Source: Streptomyces dioscori (GTDB lineage: Bacteria; Actinomycetota; Actinomycetes; Streptomycetales; Streptomycetaceae). From it: 64,000 nucleotides of DNA. How positions within the stretch are numbered: the stretch's first letter is position 1; each line of letters opens with the position of its first letter. Position numbers and translations under genes: made by a program. The notes under the pieces were generated by a model. It saw only the letters and a program-made list of their open reading frames with translations. It did no database searches and was not told where the DNA came from. This document shows positions 52,221 to 60,097 of the stretch, piece by piece. The stretch covers positions 310,001 through 374,000 of the forward strand of contig NZ_KZ679040.1 of NCBI RefSeq assembly GCF_003024195.1, written 5' to 3'.

Positions 52221-54038
52221 TCAGTACGTCAGGCCGTGCCCCACGGGATACAGGACCACCGCCGGATCGTCCGCGCGCTGCACCGGCACCGGCAGTCCGC
52301 CGCGCGGGCCGACCCGTCCGGCGAGCACCCGTACCGCTGCGCGCAGCTCGACGTCCGTCCAGGAGTACGACGCCAAGTAGGCCTTGACGTCCGGCAGTTG
52401 CGCCACGTCGTACGGGTTGCGGATGGCGAGCGCGACCACCGGGCGGCCCGTGGCGAGGAGTTGGTTCACGAGGGCGCGCTGCGTCGAGGCCGCGGTGACG
52501 TTGTACGTGCCCACGAGTACCGCGTCCACGTCCTGGGCCGCCGCGACGGCCTTCGCGATGGTCGCGGCCGAGGGTGCCGTGCCCGTGGACAGCACGGTCG
52601 GGGTGAACCCCAGCTCGGTGAGGGCGTTCGCCAGGACGGTCGTCGGCGGGCCCGTGGTGCCGGACGGCGAGGCCGGATCGGCGCCGACGACGAGCACCTT
52701 CGTGTGCGTACGCCGTGACAGCGGCAGCAGCCCGCCGGAGTTGACCAGCAGAGTCGTCGTCCGCTCGGCGACCCGGTCCGCGGATTTCAGATGCGAGGGA
52801 ATCCCGACCGTCCGGTCGACCCCCCGCCCCGTGACGTACGGGTCCTTGAACAACCCCAGCTTCGCCTTCAGCCGCAGGACGCGCAGGATCGATTCGTCGA
52901 GGCGGGCCTCCGTCAGCTCGCCGCCGCGGACGGCCGCCAGGACGGCGTTCCAGGCGATGTCCAGCTTCGGCGGGTTGAGGAGCTGGTCGACACCGGCCTT
53001 CAGCGCGAGTACGGGCACACGGTCGTCGCCGTACTTCGTGCGGACGCCCTCCATGCCGAGCGAGTCCGTCACCACGACCCCGTCGTAGCCGAGCTTCTCG
53101 CGCAGGATGCCGGTGAGGATCGGACGCGAGAGGGTGGCCGGATCACCGGCCGGGTCGAGCGCCGGGACCATGATGTGCGCGGTCATGATCGAGTCGATGC
53201 CGGCGGCGATCGCCGCCTTGAACGGGGGCGCGTCCAGCTCGGCCCACTGCGCCTCGGTGTGCTCGATGACCGGGAAGCCGTAATGGCTGTCCGTCTCGGT
53301 GTCGCCGTGCCCCGGGAAGTGCTTGGAGGTGGCCGCGACCCCGGCGCCCTGATAGCCCTTCACCTGCGCGGCGACCAGACCCGCCACGGCCTGGGGGTCG
53401 GCGCCGAAGGAACGTACGCCGATGACCGGGTTGGCCGGGTTCACGTTCACGTCGGCGACCGGGGCGTAGTCCTGCAGGATGCCCATCGCGCGCAGCTCCG
53501 CGCCGGCGATGCGCCCGGCGGTACGGGCGTCGGTACGCGAGCCCCCGGCGCCGAGTGCCATCGCACCGGGGAAGAGCGTCGCGGGCGTGCCCACCCGTGC
53601 CACTATCCCGTGCTCCTGATCGGTGGAGACGAGCACGGGCAGGCCGCGGGGCTGTCCCAGCGAAGCCTTCTGGATGCCGTTGCTCAGGTCCGCGATCTGG
53701 TGCGGTTCGCGGGTGTTGTGCGCCCACCCGAAGTAGATGATCCCGCCGACGCGGTACTTGGCGATCAGCTCGGCGGCCGTCCGTACGCCGATCTCCGCCA
53801 GGTTCGCGTCGACGTCGGCCTGGTCGGGCTCGGTCGCCGAGTGCCCGTACACCCGCATCACGAAGAGCTGCCCGACCTTCTCTTCGAGCGTCATACGGGA
53901 GATGAGGGCCCGGAGCCGCTTGTCGCCGCGGTTCCCGTCCTCGTGCTTCGCGCTGCCGGCGAGTGCGGGGGCGGCGCCGGCGACGGCTGCGGCGGCACCG
54001 GCGGTGGCCGCGAGCAGCGTACGTCTGGAGGTGTGCAC
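52221..54038 (-). CDS. Tat-exported GH3-family beta-N-acetylhexosaminidase
   Basis: Cleaves beta-linked GlcNAc from chitin or cell-wall oligosaccharides, outside the cell. 605 residues. The N-terminus is a twin-arginine signal, HTSRRTLLAATAGAAAAVAG. The GH3 barrel domain has MTLEEKVGQLFVMRVYG near 50, VLVSTDQEHGIVARVG, the acid/base-type KHFPGHGDTETDSHYG near 235 and the nucleophile Asp in VVVTDSLGMEGVRT near 323. A GH3 C-terminal domain follows (~420-605), so it is two-domain like the Gram-positive NagZ group. GTG 54038 has AAGGAG upstream. Monocistronic. Confidence 0.94.
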   Translation of the reverse strand: MHTSRRTLLAATAGAAAAVAGAAPALAGSAKHEDGNRGDKRLRALISRMTLEEKVGQLFVMRVYGHSATEPDQADVDANLAEIGVRTAAELIAKYRVGGIIYFGWAHNTREPHQIADLSNGIQKASLGQPRGLPVLVSTDQEHGIVARVGTPATLFPGAMALGAGGSRTDARTAGRIAGAELRAMGILQDYAPVADVNVNPANPVIGVRSFGADPQAVAGLVAAQVKGYQGAGVAATSKHFPGHGDTETDSHYGFPVIEHTEAQWAELDAPPFKAAIAAGIDSIMTAHIMVPALDPAGDPATLSRPILTGILREKLGYDGVVVTDSLGMEGVRTKYGDDRVPVLALKAGVDQLLNPPKLDIAWNAVLAAVRGGELTEARLDESILRVLRLKAKLGLFKDPYVTGRGVDRTVGIPSHLKSADRVAERTTTLLVNSGGLLPLSRRTHTKVLVVGADPASPSGTTGPPTTVLANALTELGFTPTVLSTGTAPSAATIAKAVAAAQDVDAVLVGTYNVTAASTQRALVNQLLATGRPVVALAIRNPYDVAQLPDVKAYLASYSWTDVELRAAVRVLAGRVGPRGGLPVPVQRADDPAVVLYPVGHGLTY

Positions 54039-54440
54039 GTGCGCTCCTTCCGGAGAGGGCCCGGGGGCCCGTGGAGGGGCGAGCTGAACGAACCCCTGCG
54101 GGAGCCTCTTACAGGGTTCCCTCGGGGGATCCTTGAAGAAAACTGCCAAGGAGTCACGGATATCCGGGAAATTTCTGCCAGTCAATAGCGCGGACGGACG
54201 ACGCGGGGGAGGTGCCGCCACCGGCGCTGTTGGAGGGGGGCGCGCCGGTGACGGCGTGCTGCCGGCCGCAGGCGGCGGAGAGGGTGGTCAGCAATCGCAG
54301 CCAGCAGCGAGGCCGACACCGCACTGCGGAGACTCATCCGACAGCATGCGAATTGGACGAGGGTCGGTGGGGATGGGTTCCCCGGAATCCTTGAATTCCG
54401 ACAAGTCGGTACGAGGGGGGACGCGAGTGCACGCGGTGCC
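54039..54440. other. Non-coding stretch upstream of the GH3 gene
   Basis: About 400 bp between the GH3 start and the repeat cluster. 54110-54190 (TGAAGAAAACTGCC onward) is AT-richer and should hold the GH3 promoter. Around 54340-54440 there is another low-GC, promoter-like patch (GCATGCGAATTGG, CTTGAATTCCGACAAGTCGG). Several short frames cross it, but none has a ribosome site plus protein-like sequence, so I call no gene. Confidence 0.5.
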
Positions 54441-54479
54441 CTGAGGGACTCGGCACACCGCGTCGCCCTCCCCGCACCC

Positions 54480-54720
54480 CGGCGGGGACGGACCGCGCAG
54501 TTCCCCGCGCCCCTAAGGACAAAAGATTGCGCCGTTCCCCGCGCCCCTATGGGTGGGTGGCGGAGCACCGTTGCTGTCTTCAGGTTCACGGGGAACGCCA
54601 TGCCCAGCCACAACGCGCCCCTTAAGGGGCGCGGGGAACTGCGCGGGCAACCACGGCGGACCCGCACCCGATGACGGGCCTCTCAAGGGGCGCGGGGAAC
54701 TGCGCGGGCAGTTGCCGTGG
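54480..54720. repeat. Intergenic GC-rich repeat, two forward and two inverted copies (cluster 6)
   Basis: Forward copies at about 54496-54515 and 54530-54549 (GCGCCGTTCC variant), inverted copies (AAGGGGCGCGGGGAACTGCG) at about 54615-54635 and 54686-54706. Facing arrangement; ends ~40 bp past the stop of the isomerase gene at 54751. Confidence 0.85.
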
Positions 54721-54750
54721 ACCCCAGCCGGACGGCTGAGGTCTTAGCCG

Positions 54751-55563
54751 CTACGCCGCATCGTTCAGCAGCCGTGAAAGATAGTCGTGGCCCCCGCCCA
54801 ACAACCCCTCCAGCGGAGGCGCCGCCTCATACCACCGCTTCTCGTACTCCCAGCACAACCACCCGTCCCACCCCTCCCGGGAGAGCAGTTCCACACACTC
54901 GGTGAGCGGCAGGACCCCCGCCCCCAGCCCCAGCGGAGTCGTGTCGTCCGCGGAAGCGATGTCCTTGACCTGGACATACCCGAGGAACGGAGACAGCGCC
55001 GCGTAACTCGCCGAGGGCTGCTCCCCACCGAGCCACGTGTGCATGACGTCCCAGAGCGCCCCCGCCTGCCGGTGCCCGACGGGCCCGAGGACGCGGATCG
55101 CGTCGGCGCCGGTGCGATGCGAGTCGTGGGTCTCCAGCAGGATCCGTACATCGAGGTCGGCCGCGTACTCGGCCGCCGTGCCCAGCCGCCGCGCGGCCGT
55201 CGCGTCGGCCTCCTCGGGCGTCTGGTCGGGGGCCTGGCCGGAGCCGCCGCCGGGGAAGACCCGGATGAAGGGTGCGCCCAAGTCCCGCGCCAGGTCGAGG
55301 AGTTCGCGGATCTCGGCGAGCACGGGCTCGTCGTCGCCCGGCGCAGCCACCCGCGCGTACCCGGCCACGCCCAGGATCTCGACGCCCGCCGCCTTGAACT
55401 CGGCGGCCACGTCGGCCCGTGCGGCGGGGTCGAGCCCGGTGTGCACGGGCTCCTCGGGATGCGTACGCAACTCGACGCCGTGATAGCCGTGGGTGGCGGC
55501 GAGCCGCACCACGTCACTGATCGGGAGTCCGGGTACGCCGAGGGTGGAGAAGGCCAGTTTCAC
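54751..55563 (-). CDS. Sugar phosphate isomerase/epimerase family protein
   Basis: A 270-residue TIM-barrel protein of the AP-endonuclease-2/xylose-isomerase-like family. MKLAFSTLGVPGLPISDVV opens strand 1; IRVFPGGGSGQ near 100, VRILLETHDSH near 140 (metal Glu), AGALWDVMHTWLGG near 168 (Asp, His), VQVKDIA near 195 (Asp) and GWLCWEYEKRW near 232 (metal Glu). Metal ligands are present, so it is likely active on a sugar or inositol derivative. Substrate unknown. It is alone but lies a few kilobases from a LacI-controlled sugar operon that encodes another member. Confidence 0.9.
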   Translation of the reverse strand: MKLAFSTLGVPGLPISDVVRLAATHGYHGVELRTHPEEPVHTGLDPAARADVAAEFKAAGVEILGVAGYARVAAPGDDEPVLAEIRELLDLARDLGAPFIRVFPGGGSGQAPDQTPEEADATAARRLGTAAEYAADLDVRILLETHDSHRTGADAIRVLGPVGHRQAGALWDVMHTWLGGEQPSASYAALSPFLGYVQVKDIASADDTTPLGLGAGVLPLTECVELLSREGWDGWLCWEYEKRWYEAAPPLEGLLGGGHDYLSRLLNDAA

Positions 55564-55646
55564 GAGATCGCACCTTCGCTGTCGATCGGGTCGGGCGAGT
55601 CAGGACTACGGGCGCGGAGCTGTCCGCAGATCGTTCCGGCTGTGAC

Positions 55647-55700
55647 TACCGGAAGTACCGGAAGTACCGGGAGCACCGGGGGTACCGGGAGCCCCGGGGG
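55647..55700. repeat. Six 9-bp tandem repeats (TACCGGAAG type) in the isomerase leader
   Basis: Units start at 55647, 55656, 55665, 55674, 55683 and 55692: TACCGGAAG, TACCGGAAG, TACCGGGAG, CACCGGGGG, TACCGGGAG, CCCCGGGGG. The array lies between the isomerase start (55563) and the stop of the MarR-GNAT gene (55754). Confidence 0.85.
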
Positions 55701-55753
55701 CGGCGCGCCACGAAACGGACCCTACCCGCCGTTCGCGTTCTCTCACTTCCGCG

Positions 55754-56692
55754 TCACTCCTGTGTTCCGAGCAGGTCCAGCCGCCAGTCCTGCCCGACGA
55801 GGTCGGCGCCGAAGGAGCGGTGCGGTTTCTCGTCGACGAGGACGAAACCGTGCCGCTGGTAGATGCGGCGGGCGGACGACAGCACGTCGTTCGTCCACAG
55901 GACCATCTCCCGGTAGCCGACCCCCCGGGCGAACTCGACGCAGGCGCTCACCAGCCGGTCGCCGATACCGAGCCCGCGCGCGTCCGGCTCGACGAGCAGC
56001 AGGCGCAGCCGGGCGGCGCCGGGTGCCTCGTCCCGTACGCACATCACGCTGCCCACCTGGCGGCCGTCCAGCTCCGCGATCCACACCCGCTCCAGGATCG
56101 GGTCGTGGTCCTCGGCGAAGTCGGCGACGATGCGGGCGACGAGCCCTTCGTAGTCCGTGTTCCAGCCGTACTCGGCGGTGTAGAGCGCCGCGTTGCGCTG
56201 CACGATCCAGCCGAGGTCGCCCGGACGGGGTTCGTGCAGCAGGACGTCCTCGCGGCGCGGTGGCCGGCGCCCGGCGTCGGAGAGGATCGCGCGGATGTCC
56301 CGCATCGCCTCGGCGAGCCGGGGCCTGTCCCCGGGCGGCACGCTCGACAGCAGCGAGCCGACCGATTCCCGCGAACGCTCGTCCAGCAGGTCGGCGGTGC
56401 CTCGCCCCCGGGCCGTGAGCGAGACGCGGCGGCGCCGGGTGTCCTTCGCCGAAGGGCCCCGCTCGATCAGCCCGTCCTTCTCGAACTTCGCCAGCAACCT
56501 GCTCAGGTAGCCGGAGTCCAGGGAGAGTTCGGTACGGAGGTCGGCGGCGTCCGTACGGGGGGAGTGGGCCAGCTCGTACAGCACGCGGGACTCCGTGAGC
56601 GTGTACGGGGCGTGGAGCTGGCGGCTGTAGTCCAGCGCCCCGATGAGGTTGGTGTAGAAGCGGTTGAAGGCGCGGATTTCCTGAACGGTCAT
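55754..56692 (-). CDS. MarR-GNAT fusion: HTH regulator with acetyltransferase domain
   Basis: A 312-residue fusion. Residues ~1-140 are a MarR winged helix (IRAFNRFYTNLIGALDYSRQ; LTESRVLYELAHSP; LRTELSLDSGYLSRLLAKFE; wing DTRRRRVSLTARGRG). Residues ~155-312 are a GNAT domain with the acetyl-CoA loop LLLVEPDARGLGIGDRLVSA near 230 and YREMVLWTNDVLSSARRIYQ. Such proteins acetylate small molecules or proteins and may regulate their own gene. ATG 56692 preferred, GTG 56704 possible. A palindrome lies 61 bp upstream. Confidence 0.93.
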   Translation of the reverse strand: MTVQEIRAFNRFYTNLIGALDYSRQLHAPYTLTESRVLYELAHSPRTDAADLRTELSLDSGYLSRLLAKFEKDGLIERGPSAKDTRRRRVSLTARGRGTADLLDERSRESVGSLLSSVPPGDRPRLAEAMRDIRAILSDAGRRPPRREDVLLHEPRPGDLGWIVQRNAALYTAEYGWNTDYEGLVARIVADFAEDHDPILERVWIAELDGRQVGSVMCVRDEAPGAARLRLLLVEPDARGLGIGDRLVSACVEFARGVGYREMVLWTNDVLSSARRIYQRHGFVLVDEKPHRSFGADLVGQDWRLDLLGTQE

Positions 56693-56752
56693 GACACGTG
56701 ACACCTGTCTCGCAACGACGAAGAGAATGAAATGAGTGGTGGATAGAAATAC

Positions 56753-56765
56753 CTGACTCAGTCAG
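56753..56765. promoter_or_regulatory. Palindrome upstream of the MarR-GNAT gene
   Basis: CTGACTCAGTCAG, 6-bp arms around a central C, in an AT-rich stretch (56730-56775) that is the expected promoter of the leftward gene. A likely autoregulatory operator. Confidence 0.6.
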
Positions 56766-56839
56766 AGATTAATCCCGTCGTGGGCGATTGTCGACACGGC
56801 TTCGGCCGGTTTCCGGCACTGGGGTCGACAAGGCCCGTC

Positions 56840-57400
56840 ATGGCCGACCGCGCAGTTCCCCACGCCCCTGAGCGTGCGGACGCCTCGGGTCGGGCGTCAG
56901 CGTGCGGGCCGGTGGTGGCTGGTCGCGCAGTTCCCCGCGCCCCTGGGGGTTGGGGGTCTTGGGTCGGGTGTCAGTCTGCGGGCCTGTCGTGGCTGGTCGC
57001 GCAGTTCCTCGCGCCCCTGAGCGTGCGGACGCCTCGGGTCGGGCGTCAGCGTGCGGGCCGGTGGTGGCTGGTCGCGCAGTTCCTCGCGCCCCTGGGGTGC
57101 CCTGGGGTGGTCGTGGTTGGCCGTGCCGTTTCTCGCGACCCTGACGGGGCGTGGCATCATGCGGGCGCCGGGCCCGTCTTGAGGGGCGCGGGGAACTGCG
57201 CGCTCAGCCACGACGCACCCGCAGCCGACGTCCGGCCCCAACCCCCACCCACCCAGGGGCGCGGGGAACGGCGCGGCCGGCCACGACGGCGCCGCACCCG
57301 ACGATCCGGCCGAAGGCCCCACCCCCGTCAGGGGCGCGGGGAACTGCGCAACCAGCCACCATCAGCCACCACCGGCCCGCACCCGAAAAGCGACCCCCAG
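56840..57400. repeat. Intergenic GC-rich repeat, about five forward and three inverted copies (cluster 7)
   Basis: The largest cluster. Forward copies at about 56851, 56926, 56999, 57075 and a degenerate one near 57120; inverted copies (AGGGGCGCGGGGAAC) at about 57181, 57257 and 57329. Forward copies are spaced by ~73-76 bp and each carries its GTGCGGGCCGGTGGTGGCTGG-like lead. It lies just downstream of the LacI gene (ends 57415), which is 722 bp from the next gene start. No gene is seen in it. Confidence 0.88.
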
Positions 57401-57414
57401 CCCCCCAGCCCCCC

Positions 57415-58467
57415 TTACGCCCCCTTGGGAACCCCCGTAGACCCCCGCACCATCAACTCCCCCCGAATCGTCGCGATCCCCCCAGGCGGAACCTCCTCCC
57501 GCCCCATCGCGATCCGCCCCGCCCGCGCCCCCGCATCAGCCAGCGGCAACCGCACCGTCGTCAGCGCCGGCACCGCGTCGATGCTGAACGGCAGGTCGTC
57601 GAAGCCGGCCACGGACACGTCGTCCGGAATGCGCAGTCCCGAGTCCCGCAACGCCGCACACGCCCCCAACGCCACCGTGTCGTTCGCGGCCACGACAGCC
57701 GTCAAGTCGGGTTCGCGGCGGAGGAGTTCGATGGTGGCCTCGTACCCCGCCCGCCGGTCGTACCGCCCATGAACCGTCCGCGCCGGTTCGTCCGCGATCC
57801 CGTGCGCGGTGAGCGCGTCCCGATGCCCCTCCAGCCGGTGACGTGTGGTCGTCCGCTCCTCCGGCCCCGCGATGTACCCCATGCGCCGGTGCCCGAGCCC
57901 GATCAGGTGCTCGGTCAGCTCCCGGCCGCCACCACGGTTGTCGAAGGTGAGCGCCACCGCGTCGGTGTCGGCCGGTGCGGGCGGCCGTCCGCACAGCACC
58001 ACCCGCGTCCCCGCCTCCCCGAGCTTGCGCAGTTTCGTCGCGACGGCTGTCGCGTGCGCGGTGTTCTCCACGGCCCCACCGGTCAGGACGACGGCCGCCG
58101 CACGCTGCCGCTGCAGGAGGGTGAGGTAGGTGAGTTCGCGCTCTGGGGAGCCGCCGGTGTTGCACACGACGGCGAGCCGTTCCCCGCCGGCGCGTCCGCC
58201 GGGCCCTCCGATCTCGGACTGGATCGCCCCCGCCATGATTCCGAAGAACGGGTCGGCGATGTCGTTGACCAGGATTCCGACCAGGTCGGAGGTGGCGGCC
58301 GCGAGCGCGCTCGCGGGGCCGTTCAGTACGTAGTCCAGGTCGTCCACGGCCCGCAGCACCCGTTCACGGGTGGAGGCCGCCACGGGGTAGTTGCCGTTCA
58401 GTACGCGCGACACCGTCGCGGGCGAGACCTGCGCGCGAGCTGCCACGTCCGCCAGGGTCACCGTCAT
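57415..58467 (-). CDS. LacI-family repressor
   Basis: A 350-residue LacI repressor. HTH at the N-terminus: VTLADVAARAQVSPATVSRV, then hinge LNGPASALAAATSD. The sugar-binding domain has VGILVNDIADPFFGIMAGA near 65, TDAVALTFDNRGGGRELTEH near 165, VVAANDTVALGACAALRDSG near 258 and VSVAGFDDLPFS near 290. It is divergent from the oxidoreductase operon and is the natural repressor of it; a LacI-type operator overlaps the operon's start region. Ligand: a sugar or sugar derivative, unknown. Confidence 0.95.
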   Translation of the reverse strand: MTVTLADVAARAQVSPATVSRVLNGNYPVAASTRERVLRAVDDLDYVLNGPASALAAATSDLVGILVNDIADPFFGIMAGAIQSEIGGPGGRAGGERLAVVCNTGGSPERELTYLTLLQRQRAAAVVLTGGAVENTAHATAVATKLRKLGEAGTRVVLCGRPPAPADTDAVALTFDNRGGGRELTEHLIGLGHRRMGYIAGPEERTTTRHRLEGHRDALTAHGIADEPARTVHGRYDRRAGYEATIELLRREPDLTAVVAANDTVALGACAALRDSGLRIPDDVSVAGFDDLPFSIDAVPALTTVRLPLADAGARAGRIAMGREEVPPGGIATIRGELMVRGSTGVPKGA

Positions 58468-58563
58468 CTCGAAGTCCTCCGGTCGCGCATCTCGTCATCG
58501 TCCTCAGAGCCGTACTACTCCAGTGCCGGCCCGCTGTCGCCGTCCCGGCCATCAGCATCACCG

Positions 58564-58623
58564 TCGCGACCGCCATCGCGACCGCCATCGCGACCGCCAT
58601 CGCGACAGCCGTCGCGACCGCCG
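58564..58623. repeat. Five 12-bp tandem repeats (TCGCGACCGCCA) upstream of the LacI gene
   Basis: Units at 58564, 58576, 58588 (TCGCGACCGCCA), 58600 (TCGCGACAGCCG) and 58612 (TCGCGACCGCCG), followed by CACCAT-type repeats to ~58650. The 58468-58840 spacer is otherwise featureless. Confidence 0.9.
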
Positions 58624-58840
58624 TCACTGCGCTGTCACCATCACCATCACCCTCGCCGCCGCCCCGTCCGGCACAAAAGCCCGCCAGGCAACCCCAGCGA
58701 CCCCAGCAGCCCTGGCCGGAAGTCACCCGAGTCGCGCGAACGAATGGTGCAGACCTTACGTCCGGCCGCGACGCCGTACGACCTTAAGGCCGCGCACCCC
58801 TCCCGTTCGCCCCCTCGAACAACTCACCACCCTCGCGGTC

Positions 58841-58893
58841 TTGTCCGATCCGCTGCACAGAGGCTAGCTTCTTCTTACATAGAAAGCGCTTGC
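58841..58893 (+). promoter_or_regulatory. Promoter and LacI-type operator of the sugar operon
   Basis: -35 TTGTCC at 58841-58846 and -10 TAGCTT at 58865-58870 with an 18-bp spacer. Twelve bp after the -10 lies GAAAGCGCTTGC (58882-58893), a LacI-family operator with the AAGCGCTT core. Repressor bound there would block the start of transcription. The first codon of the operon is 53 bp further on, after GAAAGGA-like ribosome site. Confidence 0.8.
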
Positions 58894-58945
58894 TGCGACG
58901 CTCGCCAGTTCGTACGCGGCGCGGGACGCGTACGAAAGGAATGAC

Positions 58946-60097
58946 GTGACACGCAAGACGGTGCGCATCGCCATGAACGGCGTGACGGGACGCATGGGCT
59001 ACCGCCAGCACCTCGTCCGCTCGATCCTCGCCCTGCGCGAGCAGGGCGGTCTCGACCTCGGCGACGGTGACGTGCTGTGGCCCGAACCGGTCCTCGTCGG
59101 CCGCCGCGAGCACGCCCTGAAGGCGCTCGCCGACCAGCACGGCATCGAGCACTGGTCCACCGACCTGGACGCGGTCCTAGCCGACCCGACCATCGACATC
59201 TACTTCGACGCGCAGGTCACCTCGGCCCGCGAGGAGGCGCTCAAGAAGGCGATCGCGGCCGGCAAGCACATCTACACGGAGAAGCCGACCGCGACGGGCC
59301 TCGACGGCGCCCTCGCGCTGGCCCGCCAGGCGAACGAGGCCGGCATCAAGCACGGCGTCGTGCAGGACAAACTCTTCCTCCCGGGCCTGCTCAAGCTCAA
59401 GCGGCTCATCGACGGCGGCTTCTTCGGCCGTGTCCTGTCCATCCGCGGCGAGTTCGGCTACTGGGTCTTCGAGGGCGACTGGCAGTCCGCCCAGCGCCCC
59501 TCGTGGAACTACCGGACCGAGGACGGCGGCGGCATCGTCGTCGACATGTTCCCGCACTGGGAGTATGTGCTGCACGAGCTGTTCGGCCGCGTGAAGTCGG
59601 TCCAGGCGCTCACCGCCACGCACATCCCGCAGCGCTGGGACGAGGGCGACAAGCCCTACGACGCCACCGCCGACGACGCCGCGTACGGCGTCTTCGAACT
59701 CGACGGCGGCGCGATCGCCCAGATCAACTCCTCCTGGGCGGTCCGCGTCAACCGCGACGAACTCGTGGAGTTCCAGGTCGACGGCACCGAGGGCTCGGCC
59801 GTCGCCGGACTGCGCAACTGCCGCGTCCAGCACCGCTCGGCGACCCCCAAGCCGGTCTGGAACCCGGACATCCCCGCCACCGAGGTCTTCCGTGACCAGT
59901 GGCAGGAGGTGCCGGACAACGGCGAGTTCGACAACGGCTTCAAGGCCCAGTGGGAGCTGTTCCTCCGGCACGTCTACGCCGACGCCCCGTACCACTGGGA
60001 CCTGCTGGCCGGCGCCCGCGGCGTCCAGCTCGCCGAGCTGGGCCTGAAGTCCTCCGCCGAGGGCCGCCGCTTCGACGTCCCGGAGATCTCCCTGTGA
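58946..60097 (+). CDS. Gfo/Idh/MocA-family NAD(P)-dependent oxidoreductase
   Basis: A 383-residue dehydrogenase acting on a sugar or inositol. N-terminal Rossmann domain with VRIAMNGVTGRMGYRQHLVR near 6 (unusual Gly-x2-Gly variant) and DIYFDAQVTSAREEALKKAI; catalytic-type segment GKHIYTEKPTATGLDGALAL near 110 (the EKP Lys). The C-terminal domain has the conserved SIRGEFGYWVFEGDWQSAQR near 170 and GGGIVVDMFPHWEYVLHELF near 200 with Asp and His. It is first of a coupled three-gene operon; the stop overlaps the next start (GTGA). The pathway resembles dehydrogenation followed by isomerisation and cleavage of a sugar acid. Confidence 0.93.
   Translation: MTRKTVRIAMNGVTGRMGYRQHLVRSILALREQGGLDLGDGDVLWPEPVLVGRREHALKALADQHGIEHWSTDLDAVLADPTIDIYFDAQVTSAREEALKKAIAAGKHIYTEKPTATGLDGALALARQANEAGIKHGVVQDKLFLPGLLKLKRLIDGGFFGRVLSIRGEFGYWVFEGDWQSAQRPSWNYRTEDGGGIVVDMFPHWEYVLHELFGRVKSVQALTATHIPQRWDEGDKPYDATADDAAYGVFELDGGAIAQINSSWAVRVNRDELVEFQVDGTEGSAVAGLRNCRVQHRSATPKPVWNPDIPATEVFRDQWQEVPDNGEFDNGFKAQWELFLRHVYADAPYHWDLLAGARGVQLAELGLKSSAEGRRFDVPEISL

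Noticed and set aside
54182..54667. Frames in the spacer between the GH3 and isomerase genes
   Set aside because: They run across repeat copies, lack ribosome sites and have no protein-like sequence; a 19-codon Cys-containing frame near 54350 was also considered and not supported.
58564..58650. Possible CRISPR array
   Set aside because: 12-bp units are contiguous without spacers and there are no cas genes.
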